Source: Hippopus hippopus (taxonomy: Eukaryota > Mollusca > Bivalvia > Cardiida > Cardiidae). From it: a DNA stretch of 64,000 nt. Below the pieces are notes generated by a model that saw only the letters and a program-made list of their open reading frames with translations, was not told where the DNA came from and did no database searches. Below are positions 11,646 to 22,756 of the stretch, piece after piece. Both the position numbers and the translations under genes were made by a program. The number at the start of each line of letters is the position of its first letter. Position 1 is the stretch's first letter. The stretch covers positions 19,619,859 through 19,683,858 of the forward strand of contig OX328099.1 in NCBI GenBank assembly GCA_946811185.2, given 5' to 3'.

Positions 11646-12561
11646 AAAGGAAACTGTGATGGGTTTTTCATAGCCTGTTGGGTATTGTAGAAAATTCTAA
11701 TGGGGAATGAAAAACCTTTGGACTGGGCCAAATGGATTTGAAAAATTGAAGACTTTCAAGTTACATGGGAGTTTTAAAAGCCATGTAATCAGTATTAAAA
11801 GAAATTATATTTACTTTTCTGTATATTTCATGAATATTTGATAAAGTTTCATGGAAATCCATGTTTGAAGTGATTTTAACATTCTGTTAATTAAATATAT
11901 GGCATTGAAGTATTTACTTACAAGTTTCAAAATAATGTTTATGATAGAATGAGATGTTTTTTTACCAGCTTGTCATGTTAAAGCAAATTTATTATTTTGC
12001 AAAGATTTTTGCATAAGGTGTCCACTGCATTTGACACGAGTTGTGCTGTCAAGTAGATACAGCTTGACACTAGTTTGGCTGTCTGGGAAGAAAGCATGGA
12101 AGTATTGTCATAGCCCTGGCATAATGTCATCTGCGTTGTTATTATCTGCATCATCATGTAAAAACTTTGACATCTTATTATATCATTGTTATTATGGAAG
12201 ATAAATGTATTACTTCAAACTCAGACAATTTGTTAACTATCAAAAGGGGGACCTATACAAAAAGGACAGGTAACCATGAAAGTATTTTTGACACAGTTAT
12301 GCCCTTTTTAGGACTTAAAAGTTTCTCTGATAATCAAGCTATCGCGGCCGAGCATAGGCACCCGCAAGCAGTATCTTGTTAATTTCTTGGACTTTTTTTG
12401 GTCAAAGGAAAACAAGTGACCATATAATGTTTCAGGCATTTGACAATGACTCCTTATGAGAGGTAAGTCTGAAATTTATGGCTACAGGTGCCAGACAAGG
12501 AAATTAAAAGCTTGAATGTCTATAGTGAAAGCAGTCTTGCAGATGACAAACTAAACATGGT
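11646..12561. other. Gene-free stretch
   Basis: No exon recognised. A 71-codon frame at 12167-12382 has no recognisable motif and was not called. Confidence 0.45.
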
Positions 12562-12791
12562 TTAACCCCTTACCAACCAGTAACAACTTTTAACAACCCT
12601 GTGGAAGAAGGCTTTTGAAAACATTGTTGGAAAAAGGAGAAAATGCTGGTAACCAGCATTTTCTCCTTTTCCCACAATGTTTTCTACTCTTTCAAGGACT
12701 CTTTTTGTCATTTGAGCCACCTTTAATTTGTCATCTGTAAATCCTTTGAATTTGGACATGTTGAAAATTTTGTCATGTGGCAAAGAGTTAA
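12562..12791 (-). mobile_element. TTAA-MITE, full length
   Basis: The inner arm is the 'TCAAGGACTCTTTTTGTCAT' variant. TTAA at both ends. Confidence 0.88.
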
Positions 12792-12796
12792 ATAAT

Positions 12797-12945
12797 AGAA
12801 TTTGTCTTTGAGAGGTTAGAAAACATCTTTGTGCAGTTAGAAAACATCTCAGGAAAAGGAGAGAATGCTGGTGCCCATCATTTTCTCCTTTTCCCACAAT
12901 GTTTTCAAAGGCCTTCAGCTTTAGGTTCATTTAAACACAGGAATG
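12797..12945 (+). mobile_element. TTAA-MITE with duplicated inner segment, left end lost
   Basis: GTTAGAAAACATCT occurs twice, at 12815 and 12837, before the core. Confidence 0.7.
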
Positions 12946-12957
12946 TTCAGAAAAAGC

Positions 12958-13173
12958 TTAACCCTTTACCACACAAAGCCAAATTTTAACCACCCTGGGG
13001 AAAAGAACTTTTAAAAACATTGGTTGAACCAGCATTTTCTCCTTTGCCCACAATGTTTTTACCCTTTCAAGGACAAATTCCATTATTAGTTTTGTTCAAC
13101 ATTTAATTTGTTGTCTGCAAAACCCTTTTGATATGGATGTGACTAAAATTTTGTTTCTCTGATGCAGAGTTAA
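12958..13173 (-). mobile_element. TTAA-MITE, core half deleted
   Basis: The core is reduced to TTGAACCAGCATTTTCTCC. Ends GCAGAGTTAA. Confidence 0.82.
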
Positions 13174-13578
13174 GGAAGGTTAGTTTGGACCCTATTTATA
13201 CGGAAGATAATATATAATCAATGTATTTGTTAAAATAATGTAAGATGTATTATGGGTAAACAATAGATTTGCCTCACCCAATAGGGTTTGGACCAGTTTG
13301 CCCTGATTATCTTCTTCAATAATTCAGAGTTTCCATGGGTAAATATGATTATGTTATACATGTCTTTATGATATCTTATTCTGATATTTCTTATAAGGAA
13401 TGATATAGTTTGTGAAAAATTCTGATATTTCTTATAAGGAATGATATAGTTTGTGAAAAAGGAAATATCTTTAGGTACATGTATGTGACATAAAAAATTT
13501 GCTCAAGTATGTGAATAGAAAATTTACTAAGACATGTGAAATTGAAAATTCATTTAGGTATCATATGAAATAGAAAAT
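13174..13578 (+). repeat. Gene-free stretch with a 41-bp direct repeat
   Basis: CTGATATTTCTTATAAGGAA and the next 21 bases occur twice in tandem at 13381-13462 with no visible difference. Confidence 0.7.
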
Positions 13579-13800
13579 CAACCCTTCATCTTTCAATCTG
13601 ATGTTTCAACGACCTTCAGGAGAAGACCTTTTGAAAATATTGTGGGAAATGGAGAAAATGCTGATAACCAACATTTTCTCCTTTTCCCACCATGTTTTCT
13701 ACCCTTTCATAGACAAATTTCCACCATTTAAACGACATTGAATTTGTTGTTTGCATAGGTTATGGATTCTGAAAGGTCTGAAATTTGTTGTTCAATTAAT
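13579..13800 (-). mobile_element. TTAA-MITE, diverged
   Basis: The core reads AATGCTGATAACCAACATTT. The L end has decayed to GAAATTTGTTGTTCAATTAA. Confidence 0.75.
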
Positions 13801-13887
13801 GTTCTCACAATAAATTTTATTTCAATTTTGTGTCAAAAATTGGATACATTTCCAATAATTTTTCTGTGAAAGTGGATTTAAACTTGT

Positions 13888-14116
13888 TTAACTCTTTACC
13901 AAACGGCAAAATTTTGGACTAGTCCAAATCGAAAGTATTTGCAGACGACAAAATAAATGTGAATCAAAAATTGAAATTCAACTTGGGATGGGTAAAAAAC
14001 AATGTTGGAAAAGGAGAAAATGCTGGTTACCAACATTTTCTCCTTTTCCCACAATATTTTCAAAAGCGTTCTTTCTCAGGGTTGTTAAAAGTTGGGATTG
14101 TGTGGTAAAGGGTTAA
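13888..14116 (+). mobile_element. TTAA-MITE, left member of inverted pair
   Basis: Full length with both TTAA ends. The R end faces that of the next copy four bases away. Confidence 0.88.
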
Positions 14117-14120
14117 ACCA

Positions 14121-14346
14121 ATAATACCACACAATCCTGAGTTTTAACCACCCTGAGGAAGAAGGCTTTTGAAAAAATTGTAGGAAAACGCATAAATGCT
14201 TGTTACCAGCATTTTCTCTTTTTCCCACAATGCTTTCAACCCTTTAAAAAGCCAAATCCAATCATCAAGAGCAGCATTTGATTTGTTGTATGCAAATGCT
14301 TTCAGTTTAGATGAGTGTAACATTTTGTTGTTTGATAAAGAATTGA
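14121..14346 (-). mobile_element. TTAA-MITE, right member of inverted pair
   Basis: The R end has lost its TTAA (ATACCACACAATCCTGAG). Core has a mismatched left half (CGCATAAATGCTTG). Confidence 0.82.
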
Positions 14347-14399
14347 CCTGTAGAGCATCAAATAAAAGCATTAGAAATGTTCATCCTCAAATTACAACC

Positions 14400-14545
14400 C
14401 CAATAATTGCAATTTCATGATTGCTTTTGTCTACAGTATTTTAGCAAAGCGGACAGTGTTGATCAAAGATCAGGCTGCATGTTTTGTGCAGCCTGATCTT
14501 GCTAAACACTGGCCACAAAGGTAACTCTAGTCGTTACCACCAAAT
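14400..14545. repeat. 'AGATCAGGCTGCA' palindromic element
   Basis: AAGATCAGGCTGCATG and its mirror CAGCCTGATCTTG lie between 'GGACAGTGTTGATC' and 'CACTGGCCACAAAGG'. This family recurs about a dozen times in the window. Confidence 0.7.
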
Positions 14546-15250
14546 TACCACCTGCAGGCCATTTTAGCTTGGCTGTTTTTGAAGAAAACATCAAGATACT
14601 GTCATCTCTCTGTAATCATCTGTATTGCCTGTATCATTATCATTGTCATGGTTGTGGCTGTGTGAAAACTTATCATTTTTCTGATATTTCTGTCATTAAT
14701 GAATAATTCAATATTAATTTTTTTCATGAACATTGGCGAGTTCTGATTGGCTGAAAAAGTTTTTTCGTAGCTCCATGAAAAAAAAGATTAGCAGTGCCAG
14801 AACTACTTTTGCATTCAAAAAAATGTAAACAAACATGTATAAGAGATTCCATAATGTTTTTTCTTTCTGATTTTAGATCTATATCGAGTCCGAAGTTCAA
14901 ATTGCTAGCTGAATTTATTTTCTCTGAATATCGAAAAAGAAATCCAACAGTAATTTCAAAGAGAGAACTGAAAACTCATTGTCACTTTGCTGGGTTCTAA
15001 CAATCTTATTTTCAACTTAATTCTAGCGTATTGTAGATCTACTTCTAATAATAAATCGACTAAATCTGCAAATGTTCAATACTATAATGACGTCATGAAT
15101 TACGTCATTATTATGGCATGAACGAGCTGATTTACAGCGCTAAGAATTATCAATGAAATGGACTTTAAATAAATACGCAATGTTGGATTTACAAAAAAAG
15201 CAGTTAGAGTAGAACTTAAGTGCATATTTGTTGTCTGTGATATTGAATTA
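14546..15250. other. Gene-free stretch
   Basis: A 'TTTTTTCATGAA...TCCATGAAAAAAAAG' segment at 14718-14787 resembles the arms of the hairpin that follows. Otherwise nothing recognised. Confidence 0.45.
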
Positions 15251-15405
15251 TAAGGAATGAAGAGAATTTTTTTTTGTTTTCATGGAGGTATGAAAAAAAA
15301 ACCTAATCACACTTTTGTATGAAACCGCTTCGCGGTTTCATACAGTGTGATTAGGTTTTTTTTTCATACCTCCATGAAAACAAAAAAAGTTCTCTTCATT
15401 CCTTA
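15251..15405. repeat. Long near-perfect hairpin
   Basis: Arms of ~73 bp run from TAAGGAATGAAGAGAA to GTATGAAACCGC, and their mirror follows. The loop is CTTCG in CGCTTCGCG. Only a 3-base difference (TTTTG versus TG) and a few changes separate the arms. Confidence 0.9.
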
Positions 15406-15434
15406 ATGATATTTACTTCATACTTTAAGGCTAG

Positions 15435-15625
15435 ATTTTAACCCTTATACTGCTAAATAAATAGACTGAATATTTCCAGGCAATAGTATGTACCAAAACA
15501 GTAGGATTTCTAAGTGCTTGTTGTTGCCAAAAAACTCCAAGATCAGACTGCATGTTTTACACAGTCTGATCTTGATCTACACTGTCCACAAAAGAGCATT
15601 GTTTTTCGAAAGCGATAAGTAGTGC
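15435..15625. repeat. 'AGATCAGACTGCA' palindromic element
   Basis: AAGATCAGACTGCATG and CAGTCTGATCTTGATC are separated by TTTTACA. Flanked by 'ACCCTTATACTGCTAAAT' and 'CTACACTGTCC'. Confidence 0.7.
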
Positions 15626-16534
15626 TGGGAATTAAGTGCGTCATTAAAGACACATGGCCCAATAACACTGTGACATGACATTGCTCACCATACAATTATT
15701 TTTTCACTGTGCTGTGGTCTCTCTGTGAAACAGTGTGGTCGTATGTGCCCAAAACTGCATAGTTTGTTTATAAACATGTTCAGACAACACAAAGGGATAG
15801 AACGTCATAAATTACTAAAAATGACGCCAATGACAAAAAGGTTCTTCGATTTGAAATCTGTATAGAAGTGCTTAATGTAATGCAAATTGAATGAAATTAT
15901 CACATAAAAAACTTGCATATTTTATATACATGTATATGTATTTTTTTCAGTTCATCTGAAATTAAAAGCCAGATTGGAAAGGTACAAAAGTGTTACCTTA
16001 CTTTCCGGACACCCTGTATATTCTTTTGGTAATTTTTCTGTTTAACTCAATATTAAAGAAAAGCGTGTTAAATCCAATAAAAGCTGAATTTTGGAACTGT
16101 ATATACCTTTTCAAAAGGCAAATTTCTCAGAAACGAGCACGGTGACCCATATCTTTTTTTAATGTAATCTTCTACAGACATGATGAGCTTTGTAAGTGCA
16201 AAGTTTTAAAAAAAATCTGTCTGTTCGAAAAATTTGTGATATACGTCGTTAAGAGTTTATGTTTTCTGAAGTAAACAATAGATTTGGTTTTTATTTGGCT
16301 TGATGACAGACACACATCTTAAGTTTCATTGAGCAGTCACCTAGCTAAGCCCATGCCCATGATCTTCAGGTCATTCAAGGTCAAATATTTTGAAATTTTG
16401 TTTTCTACAACTCCAGTTTTCCTGACCAAATGATTGCCTCTGACATTATGTCTTTTATTTAGTAATAACTTTAAATAACGACAAGATTGAATTACTTCAG
16501 GGCAAGAACAGACAAGCTACTCCTAATTTTTTGC
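15626..16534. other. Gene-free stretch
   Basis: AT-rich, unassigned. No exon seen on either strand. Confidence 0.45.
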
Positions 16535-17018
16535 TCACCTGAGCTGTGAACAAAATGCTTAAGATGTGCTTTTGTGATTGAGCTGTGTCTGGCATGTGTC
16601 ATGTGTTGTCCATCATCAACTTTTACCCGTTGTATGCTCTGGAGGCTATATTTTCAATCTGATTCTCATCGTGTTGAGTCAAAAGCTAGGTCATTAGCTC
16701 AAATCTAAGAAAACCTTATGAACACTCTAGAGACCACATTTTTAGTCCAATAATTATGAAAGTTGGTCAGAATCTTTTTCTTGATGAAATCTCAGATGAG
16801 CATGGAAATAGGTCATGTTGGGTCAAAAAGTAGGTCATTGAGACAAGTCCAAGTAAAAGCTTATGTCTGCTTTAGAGGCCACATTTTTACACCAATACTC
16901 ATGAAAATTTGTTAGAATTTTTGTCTTGGTGTCTTGGATGAGATTTTAAATAAAAATGGGTCATGTTCGCGGGAAGGCTTAGGTGAGCATCTCAGGGCCA
17001 TCATGGCCCTCATGTTTA
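16535..17018 (+). repeat. 'GCTCACCTGAGC' element
   Basis: The hairpin head GCTCACCTGAGC is followed by two to three units with 'CTCTAGAGACCACATTTTTA', 'GAAAGTTGGTCAGAAT' and 'GGTCATGTTGGGTCAAAA'. It ends GGGCCATCATGGCCCTCATG. Same family as 9273-9915. Confidence 0.75.
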
Positions 17019-17117
17019 TTCTGACTGTGAAATTCAGTACAAGCCATCTTGGATTTTGTCATCATATCTTTTGATAATTTTTTTCAACGTGTATCATAAA
17101 TCCATCACAAACTAATT

Positions 17118-17422
17118 CTTGATGGTTCTTGTTGCTTCCTGTTCACTATGTTGGCGAGGGTCACTGGTTAGATCCCTAGCTCGCCCAGTTTCTTTCCAAG
17201 GATTGATTATAGTCTTTGTGACAGGATTCATTCCTCTCTCACCGCTGATCATTGTTTTGAGGATGGTTATGTGGGAAAGCAGCCAGTGGCTTAGAAAGAA
17301 CATTGTACTGAGTACTGGTAAAAGAAATTCCAGGAAAGCATTGATAGGTGCACTGGCCGTCACAATATAACTGAAATAATGTTGAAAACAGTGTTAAACA
17401 CTGTACAGTCTGTCAGTCAATC
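17118..17422 (+). mobile_element. tRNA-headed SINE, subfamily with 'CCGCTGATCATTGTTT'
   Basis: The body includes GATTCATTCCTCTCTCACCG and 'GGGAAAGCAGCCAGTGGC'. The tail is 'GTTAAACACTGTACAGTC' with a CAGT repeat. The tRNA head is eroded. It matches the 63302 copy closely, and gives two 83-codon spurious frames. Confidence 0.8.
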
Positions 17423-17489
17423 ACTTTGTTGGCTGAATTTGGAGTAAAGCTCATAAATCTTTCCCAAAAAAGTCTAATGTATGAACAAC

Positions 17490-17720
17490 CATTAGGAAGA
17501 AGGCCTTTGAAACCATTTTGGGAGAAGAAAAAAATGCCAGTAATCTGCATTTTTTTAAAAGATCGAGTGTGACTGTGAAAATTTTACAGTCAGGTCAAAT
17601 TTGTACAAATAATTATGTTTAAAATGTTTTTAACCAGCATTTTTACCTTTTCCCATGGTGTTTTCAAAAGCCAACTTACAGTTAGTCATAACAATATCAC
17701 AGGATTGTTTGGCTCAGGAC
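17490..17720. mobile_element. Rearranged TTAA-MITE with internal insertion
   Basis: R-arm-like sequence (GAAGAAGGCCTTTGAAACCA) on the left and TTTTCAAAAGCC on the right are separated by ~70 bp of unrelated sequence with a GTGAAAATTTTACAGTCA palindrome. Confidence 0.5.
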
Positions 17721-18114
17721 TAAGGATATGAGAAGAGTCAGAACTAGAATAATGGAAATATATCTGGATAGCACAGAATGGCCCCATTAGCATGTAAAAC
17801 AATATATAATAGACATATTTCTGAGAAAATCCTCACTAAATCCAGCCTGTCAGTGATTGGATTGATAATAGATTCCAGGTTGACAGGAGAAATAAGTGAT
17901 TGATTACCTTTATATTGAGTATCAGCAGCGTTACAAAATTATCGCTTTGCCTCCTGTAGATTTTTTGCTGCGAATGCCTTTTGAAAACAGATTTGCAATA
18001 AGAGAAATTACTGGAAATATAGCAGAATCTTCTTTTGCATCAATGTTTTTACAACATACTTAAAAAAGTTAGTTCTTTAAGTTAGACCTTAATTTGTGTT
18101 GATTATACTGGGTT

Positions 18115-18250
18115 TTTCATGAGAGTGTCCTTAGGAAAGACACTTTAGAGCTGTAGCCTAGTACTGGTAAAACCAAGGACACATGTGAATATGTGTGATG
18201 TTGCCATGATATGACTGACATACTGTTGAAACCTGCATAAAACATCATTT
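18115..18250 (+). mobile_element. SINE 3' part, 41459 subfamily
   Basis: GGGTTTTTCATGAGAGTGTC through 'GCCATGATATGAC...CATAAAACATCATT' matches the 3' half of the 41459 SINE. The tRNA head is absent. Confidence 0.7.
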
Positions 18251-18477
18251 AACCCTTTACCACACGGCAAAATTTTAGACCTATCCAAATTGAAAGCATT
18301 TGCAGACGGCAATTTCATAGTGGCTCAAATGAAGCAACTTTTCTTTGATAGGGTAGAAAACTTTGAGGGAAAAGGAGAAAATGCTGGTTACCAGCATTTT
18401 CTCCTTTTCCCACAATGTTTTCAAAAGGCCTCTTCTTCAGGGGCGTTAAAAGGCGTCATTGTGTGGTAAAGGGTTAA
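18249..18477 (+). mobile_element. TTAA-MITE, full length
   Basis: The left end is CCCTTTACCACACGGC, as an R end would be. TTAA on both sides, perfect core palindrome, 'CTCAAATGAAGCAA' subfamily. Confidence 0.92.
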
Positions 18478-18964
18478 TGAATCATATTGACCATCTGGTT
18501 TAGCCAATCAGAAATTGTTACTTTTGAAACTAAAAAATTCTTGAGAATTAGACAATGAATAATTGTAACCCTTAAAGCACCTTTCACGACTATAGTTGCC
18601 TTTGCAGCCAGTGTAGTCTGATCTTTGATCTACACTGTGTGCTTTATTGAGACATTCTAGATAAGTACAACCTTGAAATTGTACTTACTTGGGTCTTATT
18701 TCCAGAGTAAAATTGTCTTTTGGGTTTCTTTGGTGCTCTGAATGGTTGGTGAATACAGGCTCTGAGTTACTAAGACTTTAGTACTGCTGAAATCTGCAAA
18801 ATGGTTCATCCTTGTCTATTTGCAAAAGAAATGTCACAATTTCCATATATAATGGTGTGTTGTCTCTTTTTGTGTGTCATTGTCCTGAATTCTGCTTATA
18901 GATTGTCCGTCAGATTATTGGAATCAGAAAAATGTTCCATCAGGAAGCCAATTTAGTTTCTTTT
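18478..18964. other. Gene-free stretch with a partial palindrome
   Basis: About 18570-18660 is a half copy of the 'GTGTAGATC...TCTACACTGT' family. 18495-18550 has 'TTTAGCCAATCAGAAATTGT', also found in the arms of the 54140 inverted repeat. Confidence 0.45.
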
Positions 18965-19314
18965 GTTTCTTCTGTGCATTATGAGTTACACTTACTGGCC
19001 TAAAAGTTACATTCTGCTAATCATTCTTGTTTCATAAGTGCATTATATGGTACCCATATTGGCCTAAAAGTTATATTCTGCTGATGGTCTTGTTTCTTTG
19101 GTGCATTATAAGTTACACTTATTGGCCTAAAAGTTACATTCTGCTCATGGTCTTGTTTCTTTGGTGTATTATAAGTTACACTTATTGGCCTAAAAGTTAC
19201 ATTCTGCTCATGGTCTTGTTTCTTTGGTGCATTATAAGTTACACTTATTGGCCTAAAAGTTACATTCTGCTCATGGTCTTGTTTCTTCACTTCATTTGGA
19301 GTTAAACTGTTTGA
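18965..19314 (+). repeat. 63-bp minisatellite, about five units
   Basis: The unit includes TTGGCCTAAAAGTTACATTC and TGCTCATGGTCTTGTTTCTT. The last three units are nearly identical; the first two are diverged. Because 63 is a multiple of three and lacks stops in two frames, open frames of 89-92 codons run through it on both strands; these are not genes. Confidence 0.9.
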
Positions 19315-19326
19315 CCTTAAAGATAC

Positions 19327-19593
19327 GCCCGCCCGGGTGGCTCAGTGGTGAGCGTGTCGGACTCATGACCTGGTGGTTGTGAGTTCGATACCCGGTTGAG
19401 GCGAACTTTCTTTCCGGCGTATTTTCGCCTCTCACCTCTGCTGAAGCATGTGAGAAAAGTAGTCGGTGGCTTTGGAAAGAAAGTTGTGTTAGTACTGGTG
19501 TGAGAAAGCCAGGAAACACGTGCGTCACCGACCGCCATGATATGACCTCAGCTGTTAAAGTGGCGTTAAACCCCAATACAACCAACCAACCAA
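19327..19593 (+). mobile_element. tRNA-derived SINE with 12-bp target duplication
   Basis: CCTTAAAGATAC occurs at 19315-19326 and again at 19594-19605. The A box TGGCTCAGTGGT and B box GAGTTCGATACCCG give a Pol III promoter. The body has 'CTCACCTCTGCTGAAGCATG' and the tail 'GGCGTTAAACCCCAATAC' followed by (AACC)n. Its clean duplication and intact boxes mark it as a recent insertion. Confidence 0.93.
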
Positions 19594-19654
19594 CCTTAAA
19601 GATACACTTATACTCCTTTTTTTCAGCCAGTTTTCAGCCAGTGTTTAACCCATT

Positions 19655-19990
19655 TCATCCCCATTTTATGAAACTATAATCATTCTTGTATCTTCATCCC
19701 AAATGTTGCCTCTGACAGCTGCAAGGTTGCACTGATTTCGATGAACAGAAAATGCATTTCATGTTTTGGAGGCCTTCAAAACAATTGCTGTTGCAGTTTT
19801 TGGTTTTAAATGAGAGCAAATCAATAGAGTTTATTTATCCCTTACACCACATATATTGATTATTTATCTCTGTTTACATAGCTGAGCCATTCTACACACT
19901 TTTAAGTTTGAATCATGTTTTTTTTTTTCTTTAGCTGTAAGGATGTGTCTTTAAGTTTAGTGTAGAAAACTATTGTTTTGTTTCTTACCT
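19655..19990 (+). repeat. Dispersed repeat shared with 60350-60660
   Basis: 'ATGAAACTATAATCATTCTT', 'CTTCATCCCAAATGTTGCC', 'AGAAAATGCATTTCAT' and 'CTGTAAGGATGTGTCTTTAA' all recur in order near 60.4 kb. Class unknown. Confidence 0.7.
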
Positions 19991-20560
19991 TCTGCACATC
20001 ATAAGAACATTTAAAGTAACAGTATGCTAATTGCCTTGTCTCGTTTTTGCATTAAGTTACAATTATTGTGCCAATAGTTACAGTGTGCCAGATGTCCAGT
20101 TTCTTATGTGAGTTACAAGTTACACCTTTTGGTCAAAAAGTTGCACTGTCTAATCGCATAATAATTTGCTAGTGAAATTTTTTTGCCTAAATAGTACTTT
20201 ATACTAATTGTCTTTTACCTTTCTTGCATTATGTGTTGGCGTTTTTGCAGAGAACCTTACTGTATGCTAATTGTCTCATTTCTTTGAATTAACAATCTTT
20301 GGCCTAAACAACACTTTATGCCAAAAGTTACTGTATGTCCAAAAACTGTTTGGACACAGTGTTACTCAGTGGCCACAATATTACTTTTTCCCCTAAACAT
20401 TACCAGATACAAGCTGTATAATATACTTACCATGTATAATATACTTACCTAGTATTTCTTTTTTTGCATAATTATTTTGTAACGCTCTTAGGCCTAAAAT
20501 ATATCTATCTGCCAATTATCTTAAATTTTTTTACATTATAATTATGCTTTTAAGACACAA
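19991..20560 (+). repeat. Decayed relatives of the 63-bp satellite
   Basis: Repeated phrases such as 'AAGTTACACCTTTTGGTC', 'TTGGCCTAAACAACACTTTA' and 'TATGCTAATTGTC' recur every 60-100 bp. The satellite once extended over ~1.5 kb. Confidence 0.6.
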
Positions 20561-20934
20561 CATAACTGGTTTTCTCAATGTAACTGCTATATATGTGCAT
20601 GCAAAGAATACCGAAATTTATCATTTGAAACTTTACGTTGTATTTTCAGAGACTTGGACTCTATACTTACACTTTAATAGGTATTCTAGTCATACTATTT
20701 AGCTCATTATCATTGGAAACAAAATCTAATGAAAATGTATTTGAGCAGTGCTTATAGAAAAGGGTGTTTAATGCATCTTCATGATGCATTAGACTAAGTA
20801 AGTCATCTTTTTTTTCTAGAAATTGACCAAGTTATTAGGTAGGATGGTCCTTTGAAATGAAAAAAAAGTTAACTATAGCAAAAAGTTTAAACCAGATCTG
20901 CTTGTGAGTTCTGCAAAGGCTTATAGATGCATTG
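20561..20934. other. Gene-free stretch with a decayed palindromic element
   Basis: About 20755-20940 resembles the 'GTTTAATGCAT...GATGCATT' family of 38095. Nothing else recognised. Confidence 0.4.
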
Positions 20935-21640
20935 ACCCTTAAAGTGCCGAATAAACCCACTGAACATTTTCAGTCTAGCATTAGACCTGGATAATTGCAA
21001 TGCCGTGGTTACTTTTGTCTATTATGTTTCAGCAAAGCGGACAGTGTAGATCAAACATTAGCTCAGATCCTCAAAGGCAAGGTTACTTTTTGACTGGTCG
21101 CCTCTGTGTACAGAAAAAATACAGTTGAAATCTTTGCACAGATTTTGTGCACAAGATTGAACTCTCACAATTTCACAAATAGGGCACAAAACTAGGATTA
21201 GAAAATACCCTTTGCTTTCGTATTCAGTATTCCATCTGTTACTCCAGTTGTTTACATTCCCGAAAACATACAAATTGGCTGCCATACACAATAAATTTTG
21301 TCAGTTTTTTTCCGAGATTTACATGTTATAAAGGACTTCTACAGGGCTTTAGGTAATGAAAGGTTTAATTACTTGTCTTTGGTCATGTTTGTCACCAGAA
21401 GTTGATTGCGTTTTGCTGCAATACAGATTAAACCAACGAATTAGAAAGTCAGCATAGTGCTCTATCTTTGCTACCGAAAAATTTACGATGGACTTGAGAC
21501 AGTACGATGCACAATAAATGTCCAAGTATGAAAAAAATCTCGGTAGCGTCTCATTATTGAAACTAGATCAGAGATCAGACTGCAAGCTATGTGCAGTCTA
21601 ATCTTGACTTAAACTGGCCACAAGGGCAATTAAAGTCATG
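20935..21640 (+). repeat. 'AGATCAGACTGCA' element split by ~490 bp insertion
   Basis: The left half (CCCTTAAAGTGCCGAATAAA to GCGGACAGTGTAGATCAAA) ends near 21055. The right half (AGAGATCAGACTGCAAG to GGCCACAAGGGCAATTAAAG) starts near 21547. The insert contains no recognised gene; its 77-codon minus frame has no motif. Confidence 0.55.
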
Positions 21641-21659
21641 ATGAACAGCGCTTTAAAGG

Positions 21660-21888
21660 TTAACCTTTTCCCAAACAATCCCTGGTTTTTACGACCCTTA
21701 GATAGAAGCCTTTTGAAAACATTGTGGGAAAAGGAGAAAATGCTGATAACCAGCATTTTCTCCTCTTCCCACAATGTTTTCTACCCTGCTGGAAACAAAT
21801 TTCAATTTTTGAGTTACGTTTATTTTGTCGTCTGCAAGTGCTTTCAGTTCGGACTAGTCTAAAATTTTGTTGTTTGGTAAAGAATTAA
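21660..21888 (-). mobile_element. TTAA-MITE, full length
   Basis: TTAA at both ends. Core AATGCTGATAACCAGCATTT with one asymmetric position. The L arm is very close to the family consensus. Confidence 0.9.
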
Positions 21889-22218
21889 ACCACATTCTAA
21901 CAGAGCAGTTGGCTCATTTGTATAAATTTCCATTTTGTGGGCTTTTTAGTCTTTGTGAATAAAAGATAAATTCAGCATTAACTTATTGAGAATGCCAAAT
22001 TTCTTTTTGATGAAAAGATATAGATGCAGTGCAACTTTTTGTTCTCAGTACCAACAAGTATTTTTTTCCTCATTTTTTCCCTGCTGTATTTCTCATCAAT
22101 AAATGAAATAAAAAGCATTTGTTAATACCCAGAATAACCTTTTAGTAATCCATTCATATTGAACAGTGGGGGTATAGTTATAGTTTTTATTTGGTCTCTG
22201 TATTAGAGCTTTTCCTAT
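21889..22218. other. Gene-free stretch
   Basis: AT-rich, nothing recognised. Confidence 0.5.
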
Positions 22219-22445
22219 TTAAACCTATACCAGTCGAATAAATTTTAGCCTTGTCCAAATTGAAAGCATTTGCAGACGACAATTTCATTGTGGCTGAAAT
22301 GATGCAATTTTTCTTTGATAGGGTAGACAACATTGTGGGAAAAGGAGAAAATGCTGGTTACCAGCATTTTCTCCTTTTCATACAATATTTTCAAAAGGCT
22401 TCTTTCCTTGGTCGTTAAAATCAACATGGTGCGTTAAAGGGTTAA
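22219..22445 (+). mobile_element. TTAA-MITE, full length
   Basis: 'ATGATGCAATTTTTCTTTGA' subfamily. The right core half has TTTTCATACAATATTTTC. Confidence 0.9.
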
Positions 22446-22472
22446 AATCTATAGGATGTTTACAGGATGTAA

Positions 22473-22640
22473 TTAATCCTTTGCCAAACAACAGAATTTT
22501 AGACCAGTCCAAATTCAAAGAATTTGTGGATGACAAATCAAATGTGGCTAAAATGATGCAATTTGTCTTTGGAAGGGGGAAAACCATTGTTGGAAAAGGA
22601 GAAAATGCTTGTCACCAGCATTTCTCCTCAGTATTTTAAA
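22473..22640 (+). mobile_element. TTAA-MITE, right arm lost
   Basis: Starts TTAATCCTTTGCCAAACAAC. After CACCAGCATTTCTCC the right arm is missing. Confidence 0.78.
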
Positions 22641-22756
22641 ACGGGGGTAAGTTTGGGATAGGTAAATTGTGAATGAGTTATGGAACTAATGTTTATAACC
22701 AGCTGAAAATTATGTTTCCAGTGTAGGTAGAAATCATTTAGTTATGCCATATGAGG

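Noticed and set aside
19021..19305. Repeat proteins of 89-92 residues on both strands
   Set aside because: Products of a 63-bp tandem repeat, open simply because the unit is a multiple of three.
18965..19314. CRISPR-like array
   Set aside because: Units are contiguous without spacers, and the DNA is eukaryotic with spliced exons.
19331..19400. tRNA gene
   Set aside because: A and B boxes are present but the rest of the tRNA fold is missing and the sequence continues as a SINE. The same holds for 31808, 41459, 51281 and 63302.
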